A DNA stretch of 64,000 nt from DATIJJ01 sp964612855 (GCA_964612855.1 CAZTDR010000001.1:62001-126000); one strand, 5' to 3'. Counted from the first letter of the stretch, positions 34,253 to 44,325 are shown. The notes: generated by a model from the sequence alone, not told the origin. Translations and numbers: made by a program.

Positions 34253-35233
34253 ATGCACATGCTAAATCCCAACCCTTATTTGAGTATTGTAATTCCTGTT
34301 TATAATGAACAAGAAACGTTAGAAGAATTATACCGACGACTCACTACGGCATTGGATAAAATAGGTAAAACTTACGAAATTATTTTAACCAATGATGGCA
34401 GCAAAGATCGTTCCTCGGAAATTCTACGCGAATTACACCACCGTCGGCCATCACAAATTCGCGTCATCGAATTTAATGGGAATTTTGGGCAACACATGGC
34501 GATTATGGCGGGTTTCGAAAAAGTGCGTGGTGAAATTGTGATTACCATGGATGCTGATCTGCAAAATCCGCCTGAAGAAATTTACAAATTAGTGGAAGCG
34601 ATGGAAGCAGGTCATGATGTCGTTAATACACATCGTTTAGGCCGTCAAGATAATTGGTGGCGTTTATTTGTCTCCAAAACACATAACAAATTGCGTGCGT
34701 GGATGATGCCGAAATTAGTTATGAAAGATGAAGGTTGCATGCTGCGTGCGTATCGTCGTTATATTGTGGATCTCATGGCAGCAACGGGCGAAACAACGAC
34801 GTTTATCCCAGCCTTGGCATTACATTATGCGTCGAATCCGACCGAAGTGGGTGTGGCGCATGAAACTCGTTTTGCCGGTGAATCCAATTATAATTTATAT
34901 AAATTAATTCGTTATAATTTTGATTTAATCACCGGTTTTTCGGTTTTCCCGCTGCAAGTTTTTACTTTGATTGGTATGCTTGTTTCATTTTTAAGTTTTT
35001 GCTTTGTGGTTTATTTGATTGCTCGGCGTTTTATTGTCGGCCCTGAGGTAGAAGGGGTTTTCACGCTATTCGCCATTCTGTTTTTCTTGGTGGGGATTGT
35101 GTTGTTGGGATTAGGAGTAACGGGTGAATATGTCGGACGAATTTATCAAGAAGTCAGAAAGCGTCCTCGATTTGTGGTGCGAGAAGTGTTGGAGCAAGCA
35201 TCGGTAAAATCTGATGCAATAGAAATAGAATAA
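34253..35233 (+). CDS. Polyisoprenyl-phosphate glycosyltransferase (GT2, ArnC-like)
   Basis: 326 residues from ATG 34253 (TTAAGG upstream); an earlier ATG at 34211 is possible. The GT-A fold begins YLSIVIPVYNEQETLEELY, with the metal-binding TMDADLQNPPEE. Two C-terminal membrane segments (about 230-300) anchor it in the inner membrane. The family transfers a sugar from a nucleotide donor to undecaprenyl phosphate; ArnC uses formyl-aminoarabinose. No other arn genes are here, so the sugar is uncertain; O-antigen glucosylation or lipid A modification are possible. Family D repeats follow. Confidence 0.85.
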   Translation: MHMLNPNPYLSIVIPVYNEQETLEELYRRLTTALDKIGKTYEIILTNDGSKDRSSEILRELHHRRPSQIRVIEFNGNFGQHMAIMAGFEKVRGEIVITMDADLQNPPEEIYKLVEAMEAGHDVVNTHRLGRQDNWWRLFVSKTHNKLRAWMMPKLVMKDEGCMLRAYRRYIVDLMAATGETTTFIPALALHYASNPTEVGVAHETRFAGESNYNLYKLIRYNFDLITGFSVFPLQVFTLIGMLVSFLSFCFVVYLIARRFIVGPEVEGVFTLFAILFFLVGIVLLGLGVTGEYVGRIYQEVRKRPRFVVREVLEQASVKSDAIEIE

Positions 35234-35247
35234 TCAGCAAGAGAGCT

Positions 35248-35327
35248 GGTGGGCACGCTGCGCTTTGCCCACCGATATTATCGGGGGATTTAATTCGTAG
35301 GGTGGGCAAAGCGCAGCGTGCCCACCA
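35248..35327. repeat. Inverted pair of family D palindromic repeats
   Basis: GGTGGGCACGCTGCGCTTTG..CCACC (35248-35273) and its inverse GTAGGGTGGGCAAAGCGCAG..CCACC (35298-35327). It lies between the glycosyltransferase and the convergent hypothetical gene. Confidence 0.75.
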
Positions 35328-35338
35328 GTTGCCTGATA

Positions 35339-36220
35339 TCAAGGCCGCATAGCTGATGAAGGACAACTTAACTTCATTTGCGCATCAGCCTGTTCCAATA
35401 CATAATCAATCAAACCAACTTTATTCCCATCAAAATCTTTAATAGCCTTTATCACTTCCGAGCGCGCAGTCACATAAGATTGCTTCATCGCAGGGTCCTT
35501 AGAAACAGAAACGTGCCTAAGTTGGGCTGCTAATTCGCGAACAGCGATATGATCATTTGTTTCATTTAATGTTTTAATTAAAAGCGCTTCATTTTCGAAA
35601 AGCGTCTTACTTTTATTAATATGATCATTCACAAACTTGGCTATGCGACCGAGAAGAATAGTCAAACCTTCATGGGTATTGGATGCGTGGGTAAAATGGT
35701 TAATGAGTTGCGCTACACCAATGGAATCTTTATGTAATATTTTGCCTGCTAAATTTTTAGCGCCGGCAAAGAGATGATTTCTATTATAAGTGGTTTCGAG
35801 GCGCTTTAAATTTATGTCCATGTGTGGTGATGCACTCAATTCTTTGCTAAGAATCGCTTTTAATGTTGCTTCATCTTTTGTCTTAGCATACTCAGCAAAT
35901 GGGCCGGCCTTTAAAAACGCATCAGGACAATCAGTGAAATCAAAGTCGACGGAGGCAGAAGCTAATCCATCCTTTCCCTCCAATAAAGAAGGGAAGAAAG
36001 CATCATAAAATCCCTTGTAGTCGGGAGTGGCTTTATCATCGGTGATGTTTGCTATTGGAGCAATGTTTTTACTCTCTGTAAGGCACCAATCTTGGCCATT
36101 TTTTGTATGGTAGATAAAAAATTTTTCTTCCTTAGAATCGGTAGAAATGGAAGATGACCCTTGTACTGTAAAAAAAACTTCTGTTGGAGAAGAAACTTTA
36201 AATTTTCCCCGTATTATCAT
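35339..36220 (-). CDS. Hypothetical protein, possible effector
   Basis: 293 residues, soluble. The N-terminal third (MIIRGKFKVSSPTEVFFTVQ) looks beta-rich and the rest helical. No family is recognised and no signal peptide is present. It shows low GC and a eukaryote-exposed-protein-like composition, and has a two-gene neighbourhood with the secreted Gln/Pro-rich protein upstream on the same strand (49-base gap). Dot/Icm translocation is only a hypothesis; the C-terminus (KLSCPSSAMRP) lacks a clear E-block. Confidence 0.55.
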   Translation of the reverse strand: MIIRGKFKVSSPTEVFFTVQGSSSISTDSKEEKFFIYHTKNGQDWCLTESKNIAPIANITDDKATPDYKGFYDAFFPSLLEGKDGLASASVDFDFTDCPDAFLKAGPFAEYAKTKDEATLKAILSKELSASPHMDINLKRLETTYNRNHLFAGAKNLAGKILHKDSIGVAQLINHFTHASNTHEGLTILLGRIAKFVNDHINKSKTLFENEALLIKTLNETNDHIAVRELAAQLRHVSVSKDPAMKQSYVTARSEVIKAIKDFDGNKVGLIDYVLEQADAQMKLSCPSSAMRP

Positions 36221-36269
36221 ATGAACCTCGTCTCAAAAAAAAGTGTTTGACTTATATTAAAAATAAAAT

Positions 36270-36647
36270 CTATTGCAGTCCCGGCGTTTCTTGTTGCTGT
36301 GTCATAGGTTGTTGAGTTGACGGCTGTTGTATTTCTTGTTGTGGCTGTTGCATCAGCGGTTGAGAATTCATGGGTTGTTGCGTCATAGGCTGTGTGGTTG
36401 CCGGTTGAGGTAATTGAGCCATGGGTTGCTGTGTAGTCGGCTGTGGCGGTGCAGTGGGGATAGGCGGAGCGGTTTGTTGTGGTATGTTGGTTGGAATAGC
36501 CGCTAGTAAAGGGGCGATTTTTTCTGCTGGAATTGCACCTTCCGCTGCGGGGGGTGTGATTTCTTCTCGAAGCACAGGATCTGCTGCCAAAGCGGATAAG
36601 CTGATACTGCTCAAACAAGTTGCTAATAAAATTCCTTGCCATTTCAT
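36270..36647 (-). CDS. Exported Gln/Pro/Thr-rich low-complexity protein
   Basis: 125 residues with a signal peptide (1-21, ALA-A). After residue 50 the chain consists of degenerate repeats around TQQPM, QQPMT and QPATTQ and ends GLQ. Such repeats are intrinsically disordered and evolve by slippage. The ATG has AAGGAG upstream. A Thr-rich frame on the same strand is the repeat read out of phase. It is probably periplasmic or surface-exposed; the function is unknown. Confidence 0.65.
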   Translation of the reverse strand: MKWQGILLATCLSSISLSALAADPVLREEITPPAAEGAIPAEKIAPLLAAIPTNIPQQTAPPIPTAPPQPTTQQPMAQLPQPATTQPMTQQPMNSQPLMQQPQQEIQQPSTQQPMTQQQETPGLQ

Positions 36648-36745
36648 GATAAATCTCCTTTTATTAAAGTTTAACTTAGAACGCCTTCCCAGCCGGGGAA
36701 GGTGCGCGAAGCGCGGATGGGGGAGTCAAATAAAGATGTTTCTAA

Positions 36746-38893
36746 TCAATCCCGCTCAATGCTATAGAGTATATCCGCACCATTATCAAGCGTACTCGTT
36801 TCTGATTGAATTGCCCAGTGCTTCGTTAATCGATAGCGTAAATTTAAAATAGAAACCGGATAGAATAAACCCACGCTATAATGAATGGATAAGTTATGCG
36901 ATAACTGTTTTCCTACGACAAATGAAGTCGTTGATATCACCGAGTTTGCATTTGAAGTCGCACTCGGATTAAAAACTTGGACGGATTCAACACTCAATTC
37001 GGTTAAACCCAATTTTTGTTCGATATTTTTCGTAAAATTTCCCATACTCGGCGTGTTGGGATTCAATGAAGAAAGTGCGCTTAAAATAGCGCCATATTGA
37101 TTTCCATTCGCTTGCGATTGCGGAAAACCAAATACCAAATAGGATAAAATATCACCTTGTGCCATGGAAGGATTCGAAAATAATGTAAAAGAAGGTTTGT
37201 CCAACGTACCCGCTACATTGACACCCACGGTAATATTTTGCGTTCCTGTATAGACCGTTTGCAGTGAAGTTTGTCCAGTAAAACTCGATACATTGCCGCC
37301 GGTATTAACGGTTTTCAGTTCTTTAATGGCAGAAATAGTTAAACCTGGATTCAACAATGAACCCCCAGTATAAATTAATCGTCCTGTTTGAATAGTGAGG
37401 GTTTGGCCGTAAGCAGTATACCTGCCATTTTTAGTATATAACTCGCCGACTGCATTCACTAATGAGCCGGGCAATTGATTGAGCCGTAGCGTGCCGCCAA
37501 GATCCGCTTTCAAATTCTGATAAGCAAGATGAATTTTATCACCCAGTTGCAAAGTCAATTGCAATTGCGTCGTAAAAGGTAACGTCGGTGTTTTTTTCGA
37601 ATCAACAAAAACCACTTCACTGGGCAGTGTGACAGTGGAACTAAAATTTTGCGGCGTAATTTGGGCAAAAGGAATAATAATTTTGCCTTGTAATTGCAAG
37701 TTTTGTTTTGCGAAATGTAAAGTGACATCGGGTGAAATAAGAATTTGATAACCCGAAAAATGAATGGCTTGTAATTCTTTGCCGGTTACTTGCAACGACA
37801 GCGGATAATCAGGGTTGTTTAAATCAACGGAACCTCGTGTCTCTCCTTTGCCATTACCTGAACGAAATTGACCAGTAAAATCCAATCTTTTTTCAGACGT
37901 GCTCGCGCCCTGTAGTTGTATCTGTTCCAGGGTGATTCCCAGTGACGGTAAGCGTACGTTGCCATTGATCAAACTAAAAGAGCCTCTCATGTGAGGCTGA
38001 TTAAGTGGGCCTTGCAGGAAAATAGTCATCTGCAACGTACCACGAGGCTCCTTAAGTTCTTTAAAAAGATCAGCGAGAAAAGTTAAATCCGTTAAGGTTG
38101 CAGAAAATTGCGCTTTAAACAGGTTATTTTCGCGTATCACATTGCCCACGATGGAAGCATTTAGTTTTTTCAAAACAGAGCCATTCAAGGAAAGTCCCGA
38201 GGCTGACAATGTAATGGAAGAATTAATTTTAGGTTCTGCAATAAGATTGAAATCGAGGTTTAAGCGCTCAATTTTTTGTTCATCATAGACGAGATTTTTC
38301 CCTTGTAAGGTAGCTTTGAGTCGCGGTGTCAAAAATGGCCCCGTGATGTGACCCTCACTTACGAGTGAACCTTTGCTGCCTGGTAACAAAGAGTCGAGTT
38401 GCGGAATCAGCGCTTTCCAGCGCAAGTCCCAGTCTTTTTGCAACGTGCCATCAATATCAATTTTTGTGTTAAGGATTTGCAAGGAAATGCGATGAAAGGC
38501 CGCTTGAGTGAAGGTGATATCTTTTAGGTAAGGAAACGAGAAAGAATGATTGGATGAATGCGTGTCGAGTTTTTTAATGATAATAATCGCATCACTCATT
38601 ACGATGGAACGAAACATTAACTTATGCAATAACAATCCAGCAGGGTTCCACGCAATAGCGAGAGACTTAATTTGGATAGCTTCCGTTTCACTTTGATATG
38701 AAATACCGCGTAATTCAAATTGGGAAAATAATTTTCCATCAATTTGTGCGATGGTGAGGTTGCCTGGCAAAAATCGTTTAGCGAGTTCTATATCCGTTTG
38801 CAAGCCCGCCTGCGTCATACCGAGATAATAAAACACGCCGCCCAGTACAAGCAGACAAAATAGAAAAAAATGACTGACAATCCATTTAATCAA
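36746..38893 (-). CDS. tamB: Translocation and assembly module protein TamB (short form)
   Basis: 715 residues, about 60 percent of E. coli TamB. It has an N-terminal membrane anchor (FFLFCLLVLGGVFYYLGM), a long beta-rich middle and the conserved DUF490 C-terminal part (about 420-715) including SILNLRYRLTKHW. TamB bridges inner and outer membrane with TamA and takes part in outer-membrane protein or phospholipid delivery. It overlaps tamA by four bases (ATGA). The reduced length implies a shorter groove, seen also in other Legionellales. Confidence 0.9.
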   Translation of the reverse strand: MIKWIVSHFFLFCLLVLGGVFYYLGMTQAGLQTDIELAKRFLPGNLTIAQIDGKLFSQFELRGISYQSETEAIQIKSLAIAWNPAGLLLHKLMFRSIVMSDAIIIIKKLDTHSSNHSFSFPYLKDITFTQAAFHRISLQILNTKIDIDGTLQKDWDLRWKALIPQLDSLLPGSKGSLVSEGHITGPFLTPRLKATLQGKNLVYDEQKIERLNLDFNLIAEPKINSSITLSASGLSLNGSVLKKLNASIVGNVIRENNLFKAQFSATLTDLTFLADLFKELKEPRGTLQMTIFLQGPLNQPHMRGSFSLINGNVRLPSLGITLEQIQLQGASTSEKRLDFTGQFRSGNGKGETRGSVDLNNPDYPLSLQVTGKELQAIHFSGYQILISPDVTLHFAKQNLQLQGKIIIPFAQITPQNFSSTVTLPSEVVFVDSKKTPTLPFTTQLQLTLQLGDKIHLAYQNLKADLGGTLRLNQLPGSLVNAVGELYTKNGRYTAYGQTLTIQTGRLIYTGGSLLNPGLTISAIKELKTVNTGGNVSSFTGQTSLQTVYTGTQNITVGVNVAGTLDKPSFTLFSNPSMAQGDILSYLVFGFPQSQANGNQYGAILSALSSLNPNTPSMGNFTKNIEQKLGLTELSVESVQVFNPSATSNANSVISTTSFVVGKQLSHNLSIHYSVGLFYPVSILNLRYRLTKHWAIQSETSTLDNGADILYSIERD

Positions 38894-40614
38894 AAGTCGG
38901 GCCCTATGCTAAATTGAACGTTAAGTGGTTTCCCCGGTTTGCTCATGGCCCGCGCTACATAAAGTTGCACCGGACCGATGATAGAATTATAAATCACACC
39001 GACGCCTTCACCGCGAAAAAAGACATCGTTAAAATGATCCGTCGCTGTACCTGCGTCATAAAAAAGTGCACCGCTAAAATCACCATAAATACGATGCTGT
39101 ACTTCGACACTCGCTGTTTCCAAATAACGACCGGGCCCAATACTACTAAAATCATAACCACGGATGCTATTTATGCCACCGGCAAAGAAACGTAAGGTGA
39201 GGGGTAAGCGTGCCAAATCATTGACGACGGTATAACCTAAATCTGCCCGCATAATAACGCGACTATATTCTGTCGGGCTAAAAATATATTTTCCTTTCAC
39301 TTCGGATTGAATGAAATTAGTGGCAGATAAGATATGTTCACTGGCACCCTGCACATTAAAATTAAACGTCGTGCCATTGCGAGGATTAATTACATTATCC
39401 ACTTTAATGCGAGAAAGGGTGTAGCTCGGATAAAAAATACGGCTGACTTCAGAGGGATCTTTTTCCACTTGAAAGCGTTCAATCAAATAGTTCAAGCTAA
39501 AGGTATGTTGCCATTCATGTAATGTTTTTATATAACTGCCTGAAAATTTTTCTGAAAAACTGTCTCCATTTTTCGGCAGAAATTTTTGTGCATCCGCGCT
39601 AATTGCATACTGATCGGTGAGCGGGTTTTTGCCGGGAATAAAATATTTTGCTGCGATTCCGCTTAATACCGAAGACCACTTAATTTGAGTTGTTAAGTGC
39701 TGACCTTCGTGGCCTATGCGACGAAAATCCGCCCCTAATGTGACTCGCGGCCCGGTAAATGTGCCATAACCGAGGCCTAAGTTGTATTGTTTGGCTTTAG
39801 GCACGGTGAGATCAACATCAACGGGGACGCGATCACCTTCTGGATGGTTTAATGCAGGCGTTACAATGACTTGCTGAAAATAGCGGCTTTTGTTTAAATC
39901 TTGCTGAAAGTCTAATAATGTTTTGCTGGAAAAAGGTTCGCCTGCATTAAAAGTCACAAAGCGTTGTAAAAAAGCCTCTGAAAAAGCCGTTTGGTTAAAC
40001 TTCACTGAGCCAAAATAAAAACGCGGGCCCGTGTTTAAATGGATGATCACGACTGCAGTATAAGCGCGTAAATCAATGCGAATTTGATTGCTTGTCAAGC
40101 GAGCTTCCAAATAACCTTGATCATTGGCTGTTTGAAATAAATCATTCTTAGCTTTGTTATAAGTTTCCGTTTGGAAAGGTTGGCCTACTTTTAAAGGGAA
40201 ATTCGCTATCCATTTTTGCAATTCCGGATTATTTTCTCCAGGCCCGGTGAGGGCTAAATCAACGTGGGTGATGGGCAAGGTAGGCCCGGGTGTAATTAAA
40301 AAATAAGCCACCCATTGCCCATCACGATAAATGAGTTGTTGAGCGGTCACGCGCGCTTTGAAATAACCGAAGGGTTCGAGTGCTTTGAGAATGTTTTCCG
40401 GCGATTTTTTAAAAAAATCATGAACTTCCGCGGGTGATAAGCTATCGTGTCCGTAAGATGTTTGTAATACAGCCAAGCGCGCTTCAATATTTTGACGCGC
40501 AGCATCCGAAACACCCAGGATTTTAAGCTGTACACTGGGAGGTGCAGCGTAAACCTGTGAGCAGAGCAGAAAATAAGCTAAGATTATAATAATTGTATTA
40601 AAATAACGTTTCAT
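38890..40614 (-). CDS. tamA: Translocation and assembly module outer-membrane protein TamA
   Basis: 574 residues from ATG 40614; a GTG two codons upstream is an alternative. Signal peptide (about 1-23, VYA-A), three POTRA domains (about 28-270) and a C-terminal Omp85 barrel with the FFAGGINSIRGYDF motif and the terminal strand ending IGPDF. TamA is the outer-membrane partner of TamB, encoded directly downstream. The FFAGG-x-x-SIRGY loop distinguishes it as Omp85-type. Confidence 0.94.
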   Translation of the reverse strand: MKRYFNTIIIILAYFLLCSQVYAAPPSVQLKILGVSDAARQNIEARLAVLQTSYGHDSLSPAEVHDFFKKSPENILKALEPFGYFKARVTAQQLIYRDGQWVAYFLITPGPTLPITHVDLALTGPGENNPELQKWIANFPLKVGQPFQTETYNKAKNDLFQTANDQGYLEARLTSNQIRIDLRAYTAVVIIHLNTGPRFYFGSVKFNQTAFSEAFLQRFVTFNAGEPFSSKTLLDFQQDLNKSRYFQQVIVTPALNHPEGDRVPVDVDLTVPKAKQYNLGLGYGTFTGPRVTLGADFRRIGHEGQHLTTQIKWSSVLSGIAAKYFIPGKNPLTDQYAISADAQKFLPKNGDSFSEKFSGSYIKTLHEWQHTFSLNYLIERFQVEKDPSEVSRIFYPSYTLSRIKVDNVINPRNGTTFNFNVQGASEHILSATNFIQSEVKGKYIFSPTEYSRVIMRADLGYTVVNDLARLPLTLRFFAGGINSIRGYDFSSIGPGRYLETASVEVQHRIYGDFSGALFYDAGTATDHFNDVFFRGEGVGVIYNSIIGPVQLYVARAMSKPGKPLNVQFSIGPDF

Positions 40615-40734
40615 CTGCACAAGAGTATCAAATAATTAGGGTAGCGCAAGATAGAATAACTACCTTTTTACTCCTCCAACTTAGCTTTCTCCTTAGGAAT
40701 AAGGTTGGAAATGTAAGTCAGTCCAAGGATCACT

Positions 40735-41619
40735 ATGCAATATCTCAAAATCGGCCATGCGACCAATGAAGCCCACGCCACGGGCGTTTCTGTTTTTTTA
40801 TTCGATCGTCCCGCTCCCACCGCGTATTCTTTATGCGGCGCATCACCGGCGAGCCATGAATTACATGTTCTAGAACTCGATGCTAACGTTCCTTTTATCG
40901 ATGGCTTGGCTTTCACAGGCGGCAGTGCGTTTGGATTAAATGCAGTCGCGGGTGTGTTGCGTTGGTTTCAAGAGCAAGGTCGTGGCTATCAAACCCATGC
41001 GGGTCCGGTGCCCATTGTGCCTGTGGCGGGTATTTATGATTTGGCGGTGAAATCCAGTCAACCTCCCACCGCCGAAGAAGGTTATCAAGCCTGTCTCAAC
41101 GCCAGGGAAAATAATCCTCTTCAAGGTCGTGTTGGCGCAGGTACTGGCGCCTCAGTCGGTAAGCTGATTCCTGAAGCTGCACGCATGAGAGGCGGTATCG
41201 GTTTTTCAGAGCTCACTTTAAAAAATGGTGTTACCGTTTTGGCTTATGCGCTCGTTAACAGTGTCGGGGATGTGCGTGATGGTTCCGATATCATAGCCGG
41301 TGCGCGTTTTGCTGATGGTACATTTGCCAATTGTGAACAGTATTTATTAACCGGCCATCAAGCTATCGAAACGGATTTAGCCAATACAACACTCGTTGCT
41401 GTTTTTACTAACGCAAAATTTTCCAAAAGTGAATTAAAACGAATTAGCAAAGTTGCAATGACAGGTATGGCGCGTGCCATTTCGCCGGTCTTTACACGTG
41501 CAGACGGTGATATTATTTTTTGTACGTCATTAGGCGATCATCCGGGAGTGGAAATGATCGTCGGCAGCATGGCCGCCGAAGCGGTGCGTCAAGCCATTAT
41601 AAACGCAGTAAAGGATTAG
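40735..41619 (+). CDS. P1-family N-terminal-nucleophile peptidase/amidase (DmpA/NylC-like)
   Basis: 294 residues. The family features GHATNEAHATGVSV, FTGGSAFGLNAVAGV and GRVGAGTGASVGKL are present. The probable self-cleavage point is Asn217-Thr218 in LANTTLVAVFTNA, as in NylC, giving a small C-terminal subunit with an N-terminal Thr nucleophile. Relatives are aminopeptidases or amide hydrolases, cytoplasmic. CCAAGGAT precedes the ATG. It is followed five bases later by a carbon-nitrogen hydrolase gene, suggesting a shared role in amide salvage; the substrate is not known. Confidence 0.85.
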   Translation: MQYLKIGHATNEAHATGVSVFLFDRPAPTAYSLCGASPASHELHVLELDANVPFIDGLAFTGGSAFGLNAVAGVLRWFQEQGRGYQTHAGPVPIVPVAGIYDLAVKSSQPPTAEEGYQACLNARENNPLQGRVGAGTGASVGKLIPEAARMRGGIGFSELTLKNGVTVLAYALVNSVGDVRDGSDIIAGARFADGTFANCEQYLLTGHQAIETDLANTTLVAVFTNAKFSKSELKRISKVAMTGMARAISPVFTRADGDIIFCTSLGDHPGVEMIVGSMAAEAVRQAIINAVKD

Positions 41620-41624
41620 CCAGC

Positions 41625-42440
41625 ATGAATTCGTGTATTGCCGCTATTCAAATGACATCAAACGCAAATATTAATGAAAATCTCGCGCAAGCAGAAAAAT
41701 ATATTACTGAAGCAGTCAATGCAGACGCAAAATTAGTGGTATTACCCGAAATGTTTGCCATCATGGGTGTGGATCAACTCGATAAAGTCAAAGTACGTGA
41801 AACGTTTGGCCAGGGTGTGATTCAAGATTTTTTGCGTGAACAAGCGATCAAGCATCATATCTGGTTAGTCGGTGGCACGATTCCACTTTTAGTGCCAGAT
41901 GCTCCCGAAAAAGTGCATGCTACGAGCCTCCTATTCAACGATCAAGGCGAAGTCGCCGCACGGTACGATAAAATACATTTATTTGACGTGAACATTCATG
42001 CCACACGCGAAACATACCAGGAATCCAAAACAACTTTTCCTGGCAAGGAAATCACAGTCATTCCCACCCCGTTTGGCAGGCTGGGTTTGGCAGTTTGCTA
42101 TGATATCCGCTTCCCAGAATTTTTCCGTGCAATGAGCCAACAACAAGTTGAACTCGTGGTATTACCCGCCGCGTTCACCTATACCACCGGCGCCGTACAT
42201 TGGGATACCTTAGTCCGTGCCCGCGCCATTGAAAATCAAATTTACCTAATCGCCGCCGCCCAAACTGGCGCACACAAAAATGGCCGTAAAACCTATGGCC
42301 ATAGCATGATTGTTGATCCATGGGGCATCGTGAAAGCCAGTTTGCCGGAAGGGGAGGGGTTTGTGGTAGCCGAAATCGATTTGAAATATTTGTATCAATT
42401 ACGGGAGGAATTTCCGGTTTTGTCGCATCGATGTTTTTAG
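41625..42440 (+). CDS. Carbon-nitrogen hydrolase, Nit1/Nit2-like (deaminated glutathione amidase type)
   Basis: 271 residues from ATG 41625; a longer frame upstream overlaps the previous gene. The nitrilase triad is Glu42 (VVLPEMFA), Lys116 (RYDKIHLFD) and Cys158 (AVCYDIRFPE). The sequence is typical of the Nit branch that repairs deaminated glutathione. It is translationally close to the P1 peptidase. The 3' 370 bases plus 40 bases downstream are duplicated, in decayed form, at 46000-46412. Confidence 0.9.
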   Translation: MNSCIAAIQMTSNANINENLAQAEKYITEAVNADAKLVVLPEMFAIMGVDQLDKVKVRETFGQGVIQDFLREQAIKHHIWLVGGTIPLLVPDAPEKVHATSLLFNDQGEVAARYDKIHLFDVNIHATRETYQESKTTFPGKEITVIPTPFGRLGLAVCYDIRFPEFFRAMSQQQVELVVLPAAFTYTTGAVHWDTLVRARAIENQIYLIAAAQTGAHKNGRKTYGHSMIVDPWGIVKASLPEGEGFVVAEIDLKYLYQLREEFPVLSHRCF

Positions 42441-42480
42441 AAGTATCGCCCCTCCTCAACTTCCTGGAAGAGAGTAGATC

Positions 42481-43524
42481 TTAATATAACGTAGCCAACA
42501 TTTTTACGTCATAACCACCCCATAATAAATTTTTTTCTATTATTTTAATCAAATCAGGATTAGCAATAAACGGACGGCCAAAAGCAATCAAATCAAAATG
42601 TTTATCTTTAATTTTTAAATTCGCTGATTGATCATCATACCCACCAGCAGCAATTAATGTCCCGCGAAACCGTGAACGCACAAAATCCGTCATCGTTTTA
42701 TTGTCGAGTTCTGGAAAAATAACCGCATCATTATCATTAAAATTGCCAACATGAACATAAGCCATAGCTAATTTGGATAGCTGATCCAATAAATAAGAAA
42801 AAACGTATTTATCGCGAGGATCAGTGATAATTTCTGCCATATGTCCGCCAGGAGAAAGTCGAATCCCCACGCGTTCCTTTCCGATAACTTCTGCGCAAGC
42901 ATGAACTACCTCTAAACAAAAACGCGCCATTTTTTCTGCTGTACCGCCATATTCGTCCTGGCTGTGATTTGATCAGTAATGAAGAAATTGATCGATTAGG
43001 TAACCATTAGCACCATGAATTTCAATACCATCGAAACCTGCATTTATCGCGTTTTTTGCTGCGTGTGCATAATCTGCAATTAAATTTTGAATTTCGTGAA
43101 ACGTTACTGCTCTGGATTGATTGCAAATAAAACCACTGTTCCCTAGAGCAGAAGACATTAGTGTTGCTGAGGATGAAATAGGTAATCGATTTTGATGAAA
43201 GTGGGGATGTGACACCCTGCCACAATGCCAGAGTTGTAAAAAAATAAGACCATTTGCACGATGTACACTTTTAGTAATATTGTGCCATGCATCGATTTGT
43301 TCTTGCGTATAAATTCCAGGTACATTGCCATAACCCAGAGCATCTTTACTAATCAAAGTCCCTTCTGTCACAATCAAGCCTGCGTTTGCTCTTCTTGTGT
43401 AGTAGTAGGCCATTATTTCTGTAGGTATATGGTTAGCATTGGCGTGTCGGCGGGTCATAGGCGCCATAATGATTCTATTTTTTAGTGTAATAGCAGAGTT
43501 TAATTTGTAGGGAGTGAGTAGCAT
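42481..43524 (-). pseudogene. Old yellow enzyme-family NADH:flavin oxidoreductase with an internal stop
   Basis: The start LLTPYKLNSAITLKNRIIMAPMTR and HGANGYLIDQFLH are typical of FMN-dependent alkene reductases (NemA/OYE). A single TGA at 42973-42975, after GYLIDQFLHY, interrupts the frame. The frame then continues without shift through SNHSQDEYGGTAEKM to the natural stop, including HVGNFND and LIAFGRPFIANPDL. Total length would be 347 codons, normal for the family. Either this is a recent nonsense mutation, a read-through TGA, or a sequence error. Confidence 0.85.
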
Positions 43525-43530
43525 ATAAAA

Positions 43531-44289
43531 TTATTTTACTAAATATAGTGATGGTTGTTCGGCATTCTTGCTATTTGCATTCACATGAATTTTGTTTTTT
43601 GCTACAAGTTTCAACTGTTTTTTAAAATTATAATCAGCTTTATCTATGATAGGGGATTTCTCAGCAAACATGATAATTCTATCTGAAAACTTTTCTATCA
43701 AGGTGTAGTTATTGATTAGTGCCGTAATGTTTTCACAGTTAATTTCTGAAAAATTATCTATATTAGGAATCTTAAACTTAGAGCAATTTTCTTGGAAAAT
43801 GGGAAGCAATGAGTTATAGGCAAAATCCCCGATTTCAAAAATAGCATTTGCATTCGCTGCAAATTTGAAATAATTTAAAGGGTCTTTATTATGCGTAGAG
43901 CAGCAATAAATAATGCAGAATTCCCCTTGAATGGTTTGAATTTTTCTAACAAAATTTGTTCCCGCATTCAGGTTAAAAATCTTCTCTCTGATAGAATGAA
44001 TTTCTAATTGTTTTTTTGTGGGGTTAGGTAATCGCCATGGGTAAAATGAAAAGTTAAGATATATTTTTTGGTTGGTGGGTTGATCAACTAAGCCATAATG
44101 GTTATCGCTGTAGACTTGGGTCAAGGTAGGATGGGTGGAAAGATGAAGCATGTCATGATCAGGTAAGATAACTAAAATGGCAAAGCAGTCGATATTGCAG
44201 TAACTTTTTATCCAGCGCTTAAAAAAACTTATCATTGATTCTTCGTAAATTTTATCCATAATAACATTAGCATTTTTCCTCAACAACAC
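43531..44289 (-). CDS. Hypothetical protein, possible sensory domain without DNA-binding part
   Basis: 252 residues from GTG 44289, chosen because AAGGAG lies nine bases upstream; an ATG ten codons later is weaker. The region MLHLSTHPTLTQVYSDNHYGLVDQP recalls the PAS-like autoinducer domain of LuxR-type regulators, but the C-terminal helix-turn-helix is missing. No family assignment is secure. It lies 36 bases downstream of a HTH gene on the same strand, so it could act with it. The gene is strongly AT-rich and differs from its neighbours in composition. Confidence 0.5.
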   Translation of the reverse strand: MLLRKNANVIMDKIYEESMISFFKRWIKSYCNIDCFAILVILPDHDMLHLSTHPTLTQVYSDNHYGLVDQPTNQKIYLNFSFYPWRLPNPTKKQLEIHSIREKIFNLNAGTNFVRKIQTIQGEFCIIYCCSTHNKDPLNYFKFAANANAIFEIGDFAYNSLLPIFQENCSKFKIPNIDNFSEINCENITALINNYTLIEKFSDRIIMFAEKSPIIDKADYNFKKQLKLVAKNKIHVNANSKNAEQPSLYLVK

Positions 44290-44325
44290 TGTAAAAATCT
44301 CCTTGTGATAATGGTGAAACAGAAG

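Noticed and set aside
36217..36642. Thr/Ala-rich minus-strand frame of 141 codons
   Set aside because: It is the out-of-phase reading of the TQQPM repeat gene, which has the signal peptide and the ribosome site.
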